In this document: positions 28,963 to 38,094 of the stretch, in pieces
Layout: every line of letters starts with the position of its first letter
Position numbering within the stretch: the stretch's first letter is position 1
Source: Flavobacteriales bacterium
GTDB taxonomy: Bacteria > Bacteroidota > Bacteroidia > Flavobacteriales_D > Sanyastnellaceae
DNA: 60,256 bases
Direction: 5' to 3'
Assembly (NCBI GenBank): GCA_015665315.1
Contig: JADFAK010000027.1
Location: forward strand, 1 to 60,256
Program-made: the position numbers and the translations under genes
The notes under the pieces: model-generated
The model's input: the letters and a program-made list of their open reading frames with translations, nothing else
What the model was told of the DNA's origin: nothing
Databases searched by the model: none

Positions 28963-30321
28963 CTAATTGTTGTCGCTGGTTTTTTGTCCTATCCAATTGG
29001 CATCAAAAGTACACGTGTGGTACTCCGAGTCCAATCTAACGTAGGTTCGTTCAAGTTGTTTCACTACCCATTTGTCAAGTTCGGCCTGTCTATTCATGGC
29101 TTCGACTTGATTTTGGAAAATGAGGTAGTCTTCTTTGAGGTTTGCCTTGTGGGCGGGAATTCGACGATTCAGTTTCACGATTACCCAGGCTTTTGTACCT
29201 GATGGTGTGTCGGTCAAGGTTGGCGTCGAAATATCTCCTTTCTCCATCTTGTCCAATACGAAGAAGATAGCAGGGTTCAAATCTCCGGATTCAAATTGCA
29301 TATCCCCCGTAGCCGGGTTTATCACGCGACCTTCTTGGTTCTTTGTTTCTTCATCGGTTGAATAGCGCAAAGTTGCTTTCTCAAATGTAAGTGAGTCGTT
29401 GCGAATCAATAAGGCAATTGAGTCGATTTTACTTTGTGCCAAGTCGAAATCACCTGTCGTAATCTCAGCACTTTTCAAAATGTGGCAGGCCTCGTAGTTA
29501 TCACCTCGCTTTTCTTTCACGTAAACAAAGTGATAGCCATAGACTGTCTCAAATATTTCTGAATAGTCACCCTCGTCTGTTGCAAAAACTGCCGCTTCGT
29601 ACTCAGGTACAAATGAGCCACGACGTTGCATGGGGTAACATCCTCCTTTGTTCTTACTGCCTGGATCTTCTGAATGCTTAGCCGCCTCGATGGTCATGAA
29701 AGACTTTCCGGTGGCCAGACTAATACGAATAGAGTCCAGTTCGTTTCTAGCTTTTATCTTCGCTTTAGGGCGCACTGTCGGGGCAAGAACCAATTGGCTG
29801 TATGCCAGTCGCTCGTTGATCAATGGTAAACTGTCAGTCGGCAAGGAGTTGAAATACTCCTGCACTTCGTAGGGTGTGACTTTTACATTGCCAAACATTT
29901 GCTGTTGGGCTTTCTGAGCGAGAATTTGTTCTTCGATGGGGTCGTGAAACTCTTCCTTCCACTCAGCTTCCGTACGGCCATAGAATTTCTCAAAGGCCTC
30001 TTGTCCGCCCATCATATTCTTGTAGTAATCCAATCGGCGCTGAATTTCACCTTGGATTTCGTGCTCCATAACTTCAATCGAGTCAATACGTGCTTGATCG
30101 ATTAAAAGCTTTTGGAACATAAGCTCCTCAAGTACTTCACATTTGAAGGCCTCTGAAGGGGTCTTGTTGTCATTGTATTGTAGTGCTTGAAACTCCAATT
30201 CCGAGAGCAGAATGATTTCGTCACCAACTACGGCGACAACCTTATCGATGAGTTCTCCCTGCTGACTCCAGATTTGCGAGAAACTTGCAATTAAAACGAT
30301 GGAAGCTAAGATTCTTTTCAT
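28963..30321 (-). CDS. SurA-like periplasmic peptidyl-prolyl isomerase
   Basis: The protein has 452 residues with signal peptide ending IWSQ (about residue 19). It has a SurA-type N-terminal chaperone part (IDKVVAVVGDEIILLSELE, a family hallmark) and two parvulin-type domains (about 170-275, with YSQLVLAPTV, KNKGGCYPMQRRGSFVPEYE, VYGYHFVYVKEKRG; and about 276-390). It helps outer-membrane proteins fold. It is the third of three related genes; its ATG overlaps the stop of the lipoprotein before it by four bases. Related genes are normally found side by side in Bacteroidota. Confidence 0.93.
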   Translation of the reverse strand: MKRILASIVLIASFSQIWSQQGELIDKVVAVVGDEIILLSELEFQALQYNDNKTPSEAFKCEVLEELMFQKLLIDQARIDSIEVMEHEIQGEIQRRLDYYKNMMGGQEAFEKFYGRTEAEWKEEFHDPIEEQILAQKAQQQMFGNVKVTPYEVQEYFNSLPTDSLPLINERLAYSQLVLAPTVRPKAKIKARNELDSIRISLATGKSFMTIEAAKHSEDPGSKNKGGCYPMQRRGSFVPEYEAAVFATDEGDYSEIFETVYGYHFVYVKEKRGDNYEACHILKSAEITTGDFDLAQSKIDSIALLIRNDSLTFEKATLRYSTDEETKNQEGRVINPATGDMQFESGDLNPAIFFVLDKMEKGDISTPTLTDTPSGTKAWVIVKLNRRIPAHKANLKEDYLIFQNQVEAMNRQAELDKWVVKQLERTYVRLDSEYHTCTFDANWIGQKTSDNN

Positions 30322-31166
30322 TCTAAATAAATGTGGATTTGTTTTTTATCGAGTGCTTCCTGGTAAAGATCCTCCCGCATTTGTTGCAGAAGAGCCAACT
30401 TTCGTTGGTTGAGTATAATGTTTTTAATGTTACCCACTTGCAAAGCTAATGGTGAAACGTTGTCTTTCAGCTCGTAATTTAAAATTTTGAGGAAAAATAG
30501 CTTGTTATCCCGTTCAAACGATACTGTTTTGTTTTTTTTAAGAAAACTTACGGGATTGTAAACCTCGACAGGCACCTTCTCAAGCAATTCTTCTAAAAAC
30601 CACCATTTATCTTCGTTGATGAATAAATGAGCAGCCGATTCTACACACCAACTTTCTAAAGCTACAACGTCCTCCGGATCATCGGAGAATACCAACTCAA
30701 TAAACTCAGGAGTTGCCGGTGTCATGGAGTCCAAGATACAATAGCGTACCTGCAAGACGTAATCCTTCAATTCAAAATTTTTCTGGTGGCTCTCGTAATA
30801 CGCCAAAATCTCGCTTTCTGAAATCGTCGTGTCGAGCTTCTGCAAAATGAGTTTGTTTTCAAATGCATAAGTAAGTAGCGACTTGCGATAGTTGTCCAGC
30901 TGGTCTTGAAAGTTTTTCTGGTCATCGCTCAAGTTGCCTTCCGCATAGTTGAGAACGACTTGCTCACGAAGCCACAGCTTGGTGTAACGTTCGGCCAAAA
31001 GCACACTGTCTTCAGGACTCGAACTATCTGGTACTACATCCCTGATTTCATCCAGCGTTAGCACATTTTCATAAGCAGAAGCCACGATCGGGACAGTGGG
31101 CACAGATTCCGTGCATCCTGCAGCCAAAACAATGAAAAATAGGAATAGTGGGATTTTTTCAGACAT
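30318..31166 (-). CDS. SurA-like chaperone lipoprotein without isomerase domain
   Basis: The protein has 282 residues. The start MSEKIPLFLFFIVLAAGC has a clear lipobox (LAAGC), so it is a lipoprotein. The region after it resembles the helical N- and C-terminal chaperone parts of SurA/PrsA (LAERYTKLWLREQVVLNYAEGNLS, SESEILAYYESHQKNFE), but the parvulin signature seen in its two neighbours (GGDLG...GYH) is missing. It sits between two isomerase genes with a 3-base gap on one side and a 4-base overlap on the other, which suggests one working set. Confidence 0.85.
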   Translation of the reverse strand: MSEKIPLFLFFIVLAAGCTESVPTVPIVASAYENVLTLDEIRDVVPDSSSPEDSVLLAERYTKLWLREQVVLNYAEGNLSDDQKNFQDQLDNYRKSLLTYAFENKLILQKLDTTISESEILAYYESHQKNFELKDYVLQVRYCILDSMTPATPEFIELVFSDDPEDVVALESWCVESAAHLFINEDKWWFLEELLEKVPVEVYNPVSFLKKNKTVSFERDNKLFFLKILNYELKDNVSPLALQVGNIKNIILNQRKLALLQQMREDLYQEALDKKQIHIYLE

Positions 31167-31169
31167 GGA

Positions 31170-33119
31170 CTATTTCACCAACGAATAAAGCACGTCATTA
31201 TTTACTTTATACGTGTATTTATTTCTCAATTCCTTGATCCATTCGTCCTCAAGATAGTTCTGATATTCCGCTGTGATCAGTCCGCGTGCCTCATCCAATT
31301 TCTTAGGAGCGCGTGGCATCACTTTTCGAACATCAACAACTACAACTTGTTGGTCCATTTCAATTGGCTTGCTCACACCTTCTTGCCATGTAATCCGCGA
31401 CAAAACAGGATGATCTCCTTTTGCGAATATACCTTCCTCAAGGTCTAAGTTCAACTGAGAATCCTTGTTGATTTTCTCCATGATCGACTTCGCCTCCGTG
31501 CCTTTCTTGAGCAATTTGGCCAAATTGGTGGCGACTTTTTGATCCTTGCACGTATAAATGGCGGCATCAAGTCGCTCGTCCCACATGAACATGTTTTTAT
31601 TCGACTCGTAGAAAGCTTCCAAACCTGTGCTATCCTTCACGGCCTTTGTCCACACCTTGGAATCGGTCAATTCAAAAAGCAAGATTCCATCGCGGTATTC
31701 ATTCATGAGGAGTCTGAAATCACGATACTTTCCTTCCAAGCGAGAGTCTTCGTAATCCATAATTTTCTTGTTTACGAACTCGATGAGCAACATGTCATAA
31801 ATCTCTGAAGGCGACTTGTCTTTCTTCCGCGGACCGAACTTTACCAAGTAATCGTAAAACTCTTTTGCCGGGTACGTCTTGCCGTCCAAGATCATCATTG
31901 GAGCCTCAAGCTTTTTCATTTTCTTCACCTTGATTTGACCCGCGAATATGGAAGTGTCAATAGCCGATTGGATGGGCTTCAACGCTTTGGTGTATAGCTC
32001 GAAACTGTATTCCTTCTTCAATTTGGCGATGAAGGAAGCTTCTGTTTGCGCCGAGCGAGAATCTCTTCTTACTCGATTTTTAATTTCCTTTTCTACGTCC
32101 TTAAATTCAGGAACTGGGCGGTATTCAATGCGTTTTACGATGTGCCAGCCGTACTCCGTTTGAAAGGGAGCACTATAATCTCCATCAGCGACAAGCGCAA
32201 ATGCTTCAGTCTCGAAAGCTTCTACCATTTTCCCTGTACCGAACCATGGTAATTCACCACCACCTCGTGCACTAGAAGCATCCTCAGAATATTTGAGGGC
32301 TAGGTCTTCAAATTTGTTTCCACTCTGAAGTTGGGCATAGATATCTCGAATCTTCTGCTCTGCATTCTCAACCGATTTGGGATCTTTTGCATCTTTCACG
32401 CGAACCATGATATGTGCTGCGCGAATTTCTCCGTGTGCATCTCGTCTGTCGGTTACTTTTACCAAATGGTAGCCATATCGAGAACGACATGGGCGAGAAA
32501 TCTGTCCTACAGATGTATTAAAGGCAGCCTCCTCAAAAGGGTAAACCATTTGGAATACCGTAAAATATCCTAGGTCACCCCCATTGTCCTTAACAGAAGG
32601 GTCCTGAGAATTCTTTCTGGCCACAGCACCAAAGTCGGCACCACCAATCACCTCATCTCGCAAGGCATTGATTTGATTGAATGCTTTCAGCGTGTCTTCA
32701 GGAGTGGCATTTGGCGGACAATTAATTAGAATATGGCTTGCTCGTACTTCTTGTTTTTTTCTGTCGTACGCTTCCTTTACCAAGTGATCGAGCATGGCGT
32801 CATCGGTCAGGTAAGGGCGTGCAAGCTGACGACGATATCCGTCTAACTCGGTTTTAAAAGCGGGAACTGTATCCATTCCAAGCGATTTTGCCTCGGCTAC
32901 TTTCAGCTTGAAATTGATGAATAATTCGATGTATTCGTCCAGAGACTCTTTGGTAACGATAGAATCTCGGTTGTTTTTACGATAAATGCTTTCGAAATCC
33001 TCGAGTGTAACATTCTCATTTCCAACCGTTAGGATAACGTCTTGTGGGTTTTGAGCAAAGCTCATGATTGAAATCAGGCAAAAAGACACAAGGCTGATAG
33101 CTCTAACAATTCTCTTCAT
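31170..33119 (-). CDS. Periplasmic PpiC-type peptidyl-prolyl isomerase with two parvulin domains
   Basis: The protein has 649 residues with a signal peptide (LVSFCLISIMSFAQ). Two parvulin domains are evident: about 125-225 (RASHILINCP, DNGGDLGYFTVFQMVYPFEEAAF, SRYGYHLVKV) and about 230-330 (RAAHIMVRVKD, RGGGELPWFGTGKMVEAFE, TEYGWHIVK). The rest, about 330-649, is helical with charged stretches and a SurA-like tail. It should be a periplasmic foldase for outer-membrane proteins, perhaps receptors and T9SS cargo. It is first in the chaperone trio and has its own promoter upstream. Confidence 0.93.
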   Translation of the reverse strand: MKRIVRAISLVSFCLISIMSFAQNPQDVILTVGNENVTLEDFESIYRKNNRDSIVTKESLDEYIELFINFKLKVAEAKSLGMDTVPAFKTELDGYRRQLARPYLTDDAMLDHLVKEAYDRKKQEVRASHILINCPPNATPEDTLKAFNQINALRDEVIGGADFGAVARKNSQDPSVKDNGGDLGYFTVFQMVYPFEEAAFNTSVGQISRPCRSRYGYHLVKVTDRRDAHGEIRAAHIMVRVKDAKDPKSVENAEQKIRDIYAQLQSGNKFEDLALKYSEDASSARGGGELPWFGTGKMVEAFETEAFALVADGDYSAPFQTEYGWHIVKRIEYRPVPEFKDVEKEIKNRVRRDSRSAQTEASFIAKLKKEYSFELYTKALKPIQSAIDTSIFAGQIKVKKMKKLEAPMMILDGKTYPAKEFYDYLVKFGPRKKDKSPSEIYDMLLIEFVNKKIMDYEDSRLEGKYRDFRLLMNEYRDGILLFELTDSKVWTKAVKDSTGLEAFYESNKNMFMWDERLDAAIYTCKDQKVATNLAKLLKKGTEAKSIMEKINKDSQLNLDLEEGIFAKGDHPVLSRITWQEGVSKPIEMDQQVVVVDVRKVMPRAPKKLDEARGLITAEYQNYLEDEWIKELRNKYTYKVNNDVLYSLVK

Positions 33120-33148
33120 TGTGATGCGTTTTAATAAGTTTCGGAGTG

Positions 33149-33182
33149 CAAAAATAACAATTCACACCTATGTATTATGCAA
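33149..33182 (-). promoter_or_regulatory. Promoter of the chaperone trio
   Basis: Minus strand TATTTTTG (33149-33156) is an exact -7 box, 30 bases before the ATG at 33119. The best TTG (33180-33182) is 23 bases upstream and lies inside the end of guaB. Confidence 0.5.
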
Positions 33183-34647
33183 GACTGTAATTTGGTGCTT
33201 CACGCGTGATTGTAACGTCATGCGGATGACTTTCTCTGTAGCCGGCGGAGGTGATACGCACAAACCGTGCCGACTGAAGTGCGTCGATCGTAGGCGCGCC
33301 ACAATATCCCATTCCGGCTCTTAGTCCGCCGATAATCTGATGGATTACTTCCTGTACAGTTCCTTTATAAGGTACCCTACCAGAAATTCCTTCGGGTACT
33401 AGTTTTTTCAAATCATCTTCGGCGTCCTGGAAGTAACGGTCTTTCGAACCTTTTTGCATCGCTTCGACAGAACCCATACCGCGGTAAGACTTGAACTTTC
33501 GACCTTCGTAGATGATGGTCTCTCCTGGTGATTCTTCAACTCCTGCGAGCATAGAACCAATCATTACCGTATGACCACCTCCGGCAAGCGCCTTGACAAT
33601 GTCTCCGGTATATCGAACTCCACCATCGGCAATGATTGGTACGCCTGTACCGGCCAATGCTTCGGCTACGTTCATGACAGCCGTTAGCTGAGGAACGCCA
33701 ACTCCGGCGATAACCCTTGTCGTACAAATTGAACCCGGTCCAATACCAACTTTCACGGCGTCTGCGCCATTTTCTACAAGCATTAACGCTGCTTCGGCTG
33801 TGGCAATGTTACCTACAATTACGTCGATGTTGGGTAGATTTTTCTTGATGGTCTTCAAGGTATTTGTCACACCTATATGATGGCCATGTGCTGTGTCGAT
33901 CACCAGCGCATCTGCCCCGGCGTTGGCCAAGGCTTCCGCGCGCTCCAAAGCATCACCTGTCACCCCAATGGCGGCGGCAACACGGAGACGACCATATTGG
34001 TCTTTGCACGAATTTGGATATTCTCTAATCTTAATAATATCTCGATAGGTGATAAGGCCGACGAGCTTGTTGTTGTCATCCACAACAGGCAGCTTTTCAA
34101 TCTTGTAATTCTTGAGGATCTCTTCCGCTTGAATTAAGTCGGTTCCAATTTTAGTCGAAATAATATTCTCGCAGGTCATCACTTCTGCGATTGGTCTTTT
34201 TCGCTTTTTCTCGAATCGAAGATCACGGTTTGTTACGATTCCTACCAACAGGTTGTCGGCATCCACAACCGGTATTCCACCAATTTTGTGTTCCGTCATC
34301 AATTTGAGGGCATCACCTACGTTGGCTTCACGATGAAGCGTGACAGGATCCTGAATCATCCCACTTTCTGATCGCTTTACTTTACGCACTTGTGCAGCTT
34401 GGACGGCGATAGGCATGTTCTTGTGAATAACACCAATTCCTCCTTGCCTGGCCATAGCAATAGCCATATTGACGTCAGTCACCGTATCCATAGCGGCTGA
34501 AACAATGGGTGTGTTCAGTCGGATATTCCTAGTAAACTGCGTTTGAATAGATACCTCCCTTGGAAGTGTTTCTGAATAAGCCGGGATAAGGAGTACGTCA
34601 TCGTACGTTAGACCTTCACCGACAACTTTGGATGAGAAAGATGTCAT
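33175..34647 (-). CDS. guaB: IMP dehydrogenase
   Basis: The protein has 490 residues, normal length. It oxidises IMP to XMP with NAD, the rate-limiting step to GMP. The catalytic loop [20 protein letters not shown] carries Cys308. Two CBS domains are inserted at about 95-205 ([23 protein letters not shown] and [22 protein letters not shown]). The flap with its Arg-Tyr pair (about residues 395-430) and the C-terminal [14 protein letters not shown] are present. It is a single-gene unit with its own -7 box. Confidence 0.98.
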   Translation of the reverse strand: MTSFSSKVVGEGLTYDDVLLIPAYSETLPREVSIQTQFTRNIRLNTPIVSAAMDTVTDVNMAIAMARQGGIGVIHKNMPIAVQAAQVRKVKRSESGMIQDPVTLHREANVGDALKLMTEHKIGGIPVVDADNLLVGIVTNRDLRFEKKRKRPIAEVMTCENIISTKIGTDLIQAEEILKNYKIEKLPVVDDNNKLVGLITYRDIIKIREYPNSCKDQYGRLRVAAAIGVTGDALERAEALANAGADALVIDTAHGHHIGVTNTLKTIKKNLPNIDVIVGNIATAEAALMLVENGADAVKVGIGPGSICTTRVIAGVGVPQLTAVMNVAEALAGTGVPIIADGGVRYTGDIVKALAGGGHTVMIGSMLAGVEESPGETIIYEGRKFKSYRGMGSVEAMQKGSKDRYFQDAEDDLKKLVPEGISGRVPYKGTVQEVIHQIIGGLRAGMGYCGAPTIDALQSARFVRITSAGYRESHPHDVTITREAPNYSLA

Positions 34648-34681
34648 GTCTGGATGAATTTATCAGAGAAATAAATTCGCG

Positions 34682-34689
34682 CAAAGGTA
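34682..34689 (-). promoter_or_regulatory. -7 box for guaB
   Basis: The minus strand reads TACCTTTG, an exact TAnnTTTG, 34 bases before the ATG at 34647. No TTG is seen at the usual distance. Confidence 0.45.
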
Positions 34690-34764
34690 GTGAATTAATG
34701 ATCGCATTTTTGATGCTATCCCAAATAGAAAAATCATTTGCCGAATGGCAGAGAAAAAAGGGCC

Positions 34765-36870
34765 TTAATCTTCAGAGCCGATAAGCAATGTAATCGTTCC
34801 TTTTCGGTTGTGTGTTATGCCTTCACCGTCCTTAATTGTGACCAAATAGGCGTAGAGGCCTTCAGGAGCATATCCGTTCCTCAAGCGACCATCCCAACCT
34901 ACTGTAATGTCATTTGTCGAGAAAACTAAGTCACCCCAACGACTGTAGATATTCATGGTGTACGAATCAAAATCGGCGTACCCAATCACGGGCGTGAACA
35001 TATTGTTGATACCGTTCACGATAAAGGCGTTGGGAATCCAGATTTTAGGGTCCATTTGCAGACAAACCTGATTGGACCATGAGAATGCTTGTCCGCCAAA
35101 ATCAGAAGGATCATTGAGTGCTTCAACGGTGTAGCAGAATTCCCCTGGAGTGAGCAGTAAATCGGTAACGTCATCCTCATAATAGGTGACAGAACTAGAT
35201 CCGAAACTAGCTACCTGAGTGCCTAAATCACCTGGCGTTTCGCTTCTGTAAATATTATAGGTGTCAACTCCGCCTGTCCAATCCAAGTACTGCGTCCAGG
35301 TAAGCGTGTTTGTCAGTCTCGTATTGTTTTCAATTCCGTCCAACAATATGGTCTTTCCTAAATTAGAAGTAAGCACGGTGTCACCACAATCGTTGATCAT
35401 GAGCACCCGATACTGATAAGATTCGTAACGTGTGTCGACTGCATCATCATAAAATAACACGGTTGTAGCATTGTCGGTAATTGCATCAATCGCATAGAAC
35501 TGATTATCGAAATCGTCCAATTTCTCCAGTACGTAGGTGTGTGGGATAGTCACCATTTCAGTGAGCACACCAATGGCCACCTCATGTCGGTCGGTCACAG
35601 TTGCGGATAGCAAGTAGCAATAACTTGGAGATGAAAACTGGAAAGGAACGAATATGCGCACGTTGGATTCTGAAGTGGTGCCGTCTGTGGCGTAAGCTTG
35701 AATATAATAGTGGTATTGTGAACTAAAATTCAGCCCTGTGTGCGTAAAGGTGAGGGTTGATCCATCGACAGTGCCTACCAATTGGTCTGGCCCCCCATCA
35801 ACGGAAACATGGATTTCATAGTAATCAACTCCATCGGTCCACCCAACATAGTCGGTCCAAGAGAGCGTAGCAAAATCTTCGCAAGGTGCAGGAGCATCGT
35901 TGGCTAGAAATATGGTGGTGTGACAATCGCCTGACGTAGGACTGAGGTTGTCAAAGGCATTGCCAGTCATGCACGAGTCGAAGGCTGCGATAACAAAAGT
36001 TTCCTCATCTTGAAAACTAGCTTGCGATTGCGGCCATTCCCAGGTGTCAATATCGGCACCGTAAATCGTGTCTAGTGGTGTGTTAAAACTTGAAGCGCAA
36101 TCGAACACTTGGTAAATGATATAGCCCCACGTGTCAATGGCGGTGGAAGGAGTCCAGTTGACGATTGCCTTTCCGGTTACTGGATTAACGGTTACGTATG
36201 ATATTTCAGGTGCATCGGGACTCGTGGAGTCGACAAAAGCATCGGACTCGCTGTTGGATATCGTCTGACAGCCATATGGGGTGTTCACACGAATTTGAAA
36301 CTCCAGAACCGCTGAACAGGCTGTAACTTCATAAGAATAGGTTTCCTGTCCCCAGGGAAGAACATCGAGTAGCTGCCAATTCCCAGCTGGGTAATTGAGC
36401 CATACTTCGTATTCAGTTCCATTGGGAGGGGAGCTTAGGATGTAGGGATTTCCCCATGTTAGTTGTGCGTAGCCAAGGGGTACAGTGGCTAAATTCAGGT
36501 GAGGTACACATATAATATCTGAATCTACCGAAACTTGAGGAGCGCCATCGTTGGATGTGGTGGTCATATAATAACACGCCTGATTTACATTTGCGTTTAC
36601 GCCGACATGTAAATACGTGGTAAGTGCGTAGTTGGGGATAGTGGCTATTTCAACGAAGGCGGAGAAGTCTGACGAGTAGTAGAGTTTGTAGCTAACAAAT
36701 TCACCCAAAGGGTCGTTGGGAGCTTCCCATAGTACGACTACATCACCTGTCGCGCTGACTTGTACGCAGGTGAGTACAGGTGCGTCAAGAGCTTGCGCTT
36801 GTAGGCGGGCCGACGAAAATCCAATGCATAGCATTAGAAGTATAGGTATGATTAGCTGAATTTTTCTCAA
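34765..36870 (-). CDS. Secreted fibronectin type III protein with T9SS type B sorting domain
   Basis: The protein has 701 residues from a TTG at 36870, giving MRKIQLIIPILLMLCIGFSS and a signal peptide ending LQAQ. The frame extends to a GTG at 36927, but an exact promoter spans 36894-36923, so the message starts downstream of it. The mature part is a chain of fibronectin type III-like modules (VVVLWEAPNDPLGEFVSYKLYYS, KAIVNWTPSTAIDTWGYIIYQ, ATLSWTDYVGWTDGVDYYEI, NTLTWTQYLDWTGGVDTYNIYR). The C-terminus (IWIPNAFIVNGINNMFTP, YSRWGDLVF, WDGRLRNGYAPEGLYAYLVTIKD, RKGTITLL) is the gliding-motility-associated type B sorting domain, so the protein is exported by T9SS and stays on the surface. Ligand unknown. 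Confidence 0.93.
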   Translation of the reverse strand: MRKIQLIIPILLMLCIGFSSARLQAQALDAPVLTCVQVSATGDVVVLWEAPNDPLGEFVSYKLYYSSDFSAFVEIATIPNYALTTYLHVGVNANVNQACYYMTTTSNDGAPQVSVDSDIICVPHLNLATVPLGYAQLTWGNPYILSSPPNGTEYEVWLNYPAGNWQLLDVLPWGQETYSYEVTACSAVLEFQIRVNTPYGCQTISNSESDAFVDSTSPDAPEISYVTVNPVTGKAIVNWTPSTAIDTWGYIIYQVFDCASSFNTPLDTIYGADIDTWEWPQSQASFQDEETFVIAAFDSCMTGNAFDNLSPTSGDCHTTIFLANDAPAPCEDFATLSWTDYVGWTDGVDYYEIHVSVDGGPDQLVGTVDGSTLTFTHTGLNFSSQYHYYIQAYATDGTTSESNVRIFVPFQFSSPSYCYLLSATVTDRHEVAIGVLTEMVTIPHTYVLEKLDDFDNQFYAIDAITDNATTVLFYDDAVDTRYESYQYRVLMINDCGDTVLTSNLGKTILLDGIENNTRLTNTLTWTQYLDWTGGVDTYNIYRSETPGDLGTQVASFGSSSVTYYEDDVTDLLLTPGEFCYTVEALNDPSDFGGQAFSWSNQVCLQMDPKIWIPNAFIVNGINNMFTPVIGYADFDSYTMNIYSRWGDLVFSTNDITVGWDGRLRNGYAPEGLYAYLVTIKDGEGITHNRKGTITLLIGSED

Positions 36871-36893
36871 GGTGTCCGACTCAATTTTCTTTG

Positions 36894-36923
36894 CAAAAGT
36901 ACGCTTATGCCACTTATTGGCAA
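36894..36923 (-). promoter_or_regulatory. Promoter of the T9SS type B protein
   Basis: Minus strand TTG (36921-36923), 19 bases, then TACTTTTG (36894-36901), an exact Bacteroidota promoter. Transcription would begin near 36888, about 18 bases before the TTG start codon. Confidence 0.75.
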
Positions 36924-36999
36924 TCACTTCTGTCTATTTTATAAACTAGGAACAGACCAACAAGGTTGCATATTGTACGAAAGTGTCTGAAAGCTTGAC

Positions 37000-37968
37000 T
37001 TATTCAAGAAGCGAATCCAAGCGCCTTTTTTCTTGTACCAGTTCTTGCAGTATGTCTTCAATGATTTTGGCCGCGGGTTTGATGTCGTGGATATTCCCTG
37101 AGATTTGTCCGATTTCCAGCTCACCGTCGTCCAAATCTCCTTCCAACATGCCTTTTTTGGCGCGACCCCTTCCCAGATGTGCGGCAAGCTCTTCTGCTGA
37201 AGCATTTTTACCATACAGGCCTTGGATTTCATCAAAAAACTTGTTTTTAAGTAGGCGGACAGGAGTGACTTCTTTTAAGGTGAGCTCCGTTGCTCCTTCT
37301 CCTGCTTGTACAACGTAATTTTTGAAATTATCGTGAGCAGAGGACTCGGTCGAAGCGACAAATCGGCTACCTATTTGTACGGCATCGGCACCCATTGAGA
37401 GAGCTGCCAGCAATGACTTTCCGCAACCAATACCACCCGCAGCGATCAAGGGAATTTGAATAGCTCGAGAGACTTCCGGGATTAGTACGAGGGTGGTAGT
37501 TTCTTCTCTTCCGTTGTGACCGCCGGCTTCAAAGCCTTCAGCGACTATCGCATGGACGCCAGCATCTTGGGCTTTGAGCGCAAATTTCACACTTGAGACC
37601 ACATGAACGACTTTGATTCCACGTTCCTTTAACCAAGCAGTCCAGCTTTTCGGGTTTCCGGCAGAAGTGAAAACGATAGGAACCTTGAGATCGGCGATGG
37701 TTTGCATGTGCTCTTCCACATTGGGATAAAGCAAGGGGACATTGACGGCAAATGGCTTGTCGGTAGCTTTTTGACACTTCTCGATTTGGCTCCGCAGAAC
37801 ATCTGGGTACATCGATCCTGCACCGAGAATTCCTAGTCCGCCAGCATTGCTCACAGCCGACGCAAGTTCCCATCCGGAACACCATACCATTCCAGCTTGA
37901 ATGATGGGTAAATCAATGCCAAAAAGGCTCGTAATTTTATTTCTATCGGGATTGGGTCTGAATTTCAT
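37000..37968 (-). CDS. Nitronate monooxygenase / FabK-like flavoprotein
   Basis: The protein has 322 residues in a TIM-barrel fold binding FMN. It starts IDLPIIQAGMVWCSGWELASAVSNAGGLGILG and has HAIVAEGFEAGGHNGRE, LIAAGGIGCGKSLLAALSMGADAVQIGSRFVAS, the phosphate-binding half. These match the 2-nitropropane dioxygenase family, which covers nitronate monooxygenases and the enoyl-ACP reductase FabK; the two cannot be told apart safely here. The gene runs away from the DUF6089 gene, sharing a 126-base upstream region. Confidence 0.9.
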   Translation of the reverse strand: MKFRPNPDRNKITSLFGIDLPIIQAGMVWCSGWELASAVSNAGGLGILGAGSMYPDVLRSQIEKCQKATDKPFAVNVPLLYPNVEEHMQTIADLKVPIVFTSAGNPKSWTAWLKERGIKVVHVVSSVKFALKAQDAGVHAIVAEGFEAGGHNGREETTTLVLIPEVSRAIQIPLIAAGGIGCGKSLLAALSMGADAVQIGSRFVASTESSAHDNFKNYVVQAGEGATELTLKEVTPVRLLKNKFFDEIQGLYGKNASAEELAAHLGRGRAKKGMLEGDLDDGELEIGQISGNIHDIKPAAKIIEDILQELVQEKRRLDSLLE

Positions 37969-38031
37969 AATGAGCTAATTGGAACAAAGAAGGCAAATTT
38001 GCGTATTCTATTGCAATATATCGGTGGTTTC

Positions 38032-38062
38032 TTGAAAATCCCGTATGGTTGATGTACTTTAG
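38032..38062 (+). promoter_or_regulatory. Promoter of the DUF6089 barrel gene
   Basis: TTG (38032-38034), 20 bases, then TACTTTAG (38055-38062; 7 of 8 matches), 32 bases before the ATG. Confidence 0.6.
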
Positions 38063-38094
38063 CCTATTGTAATGAATCTTAATCAATTCGGGCG

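Noticed and set aside
36939-37235. Short minus-strand frame beside the NMO gene
   Set aside because: It overlaps the 3' end of the NMO gene in another frame, with no recognisable sequence; treated as a shadow.
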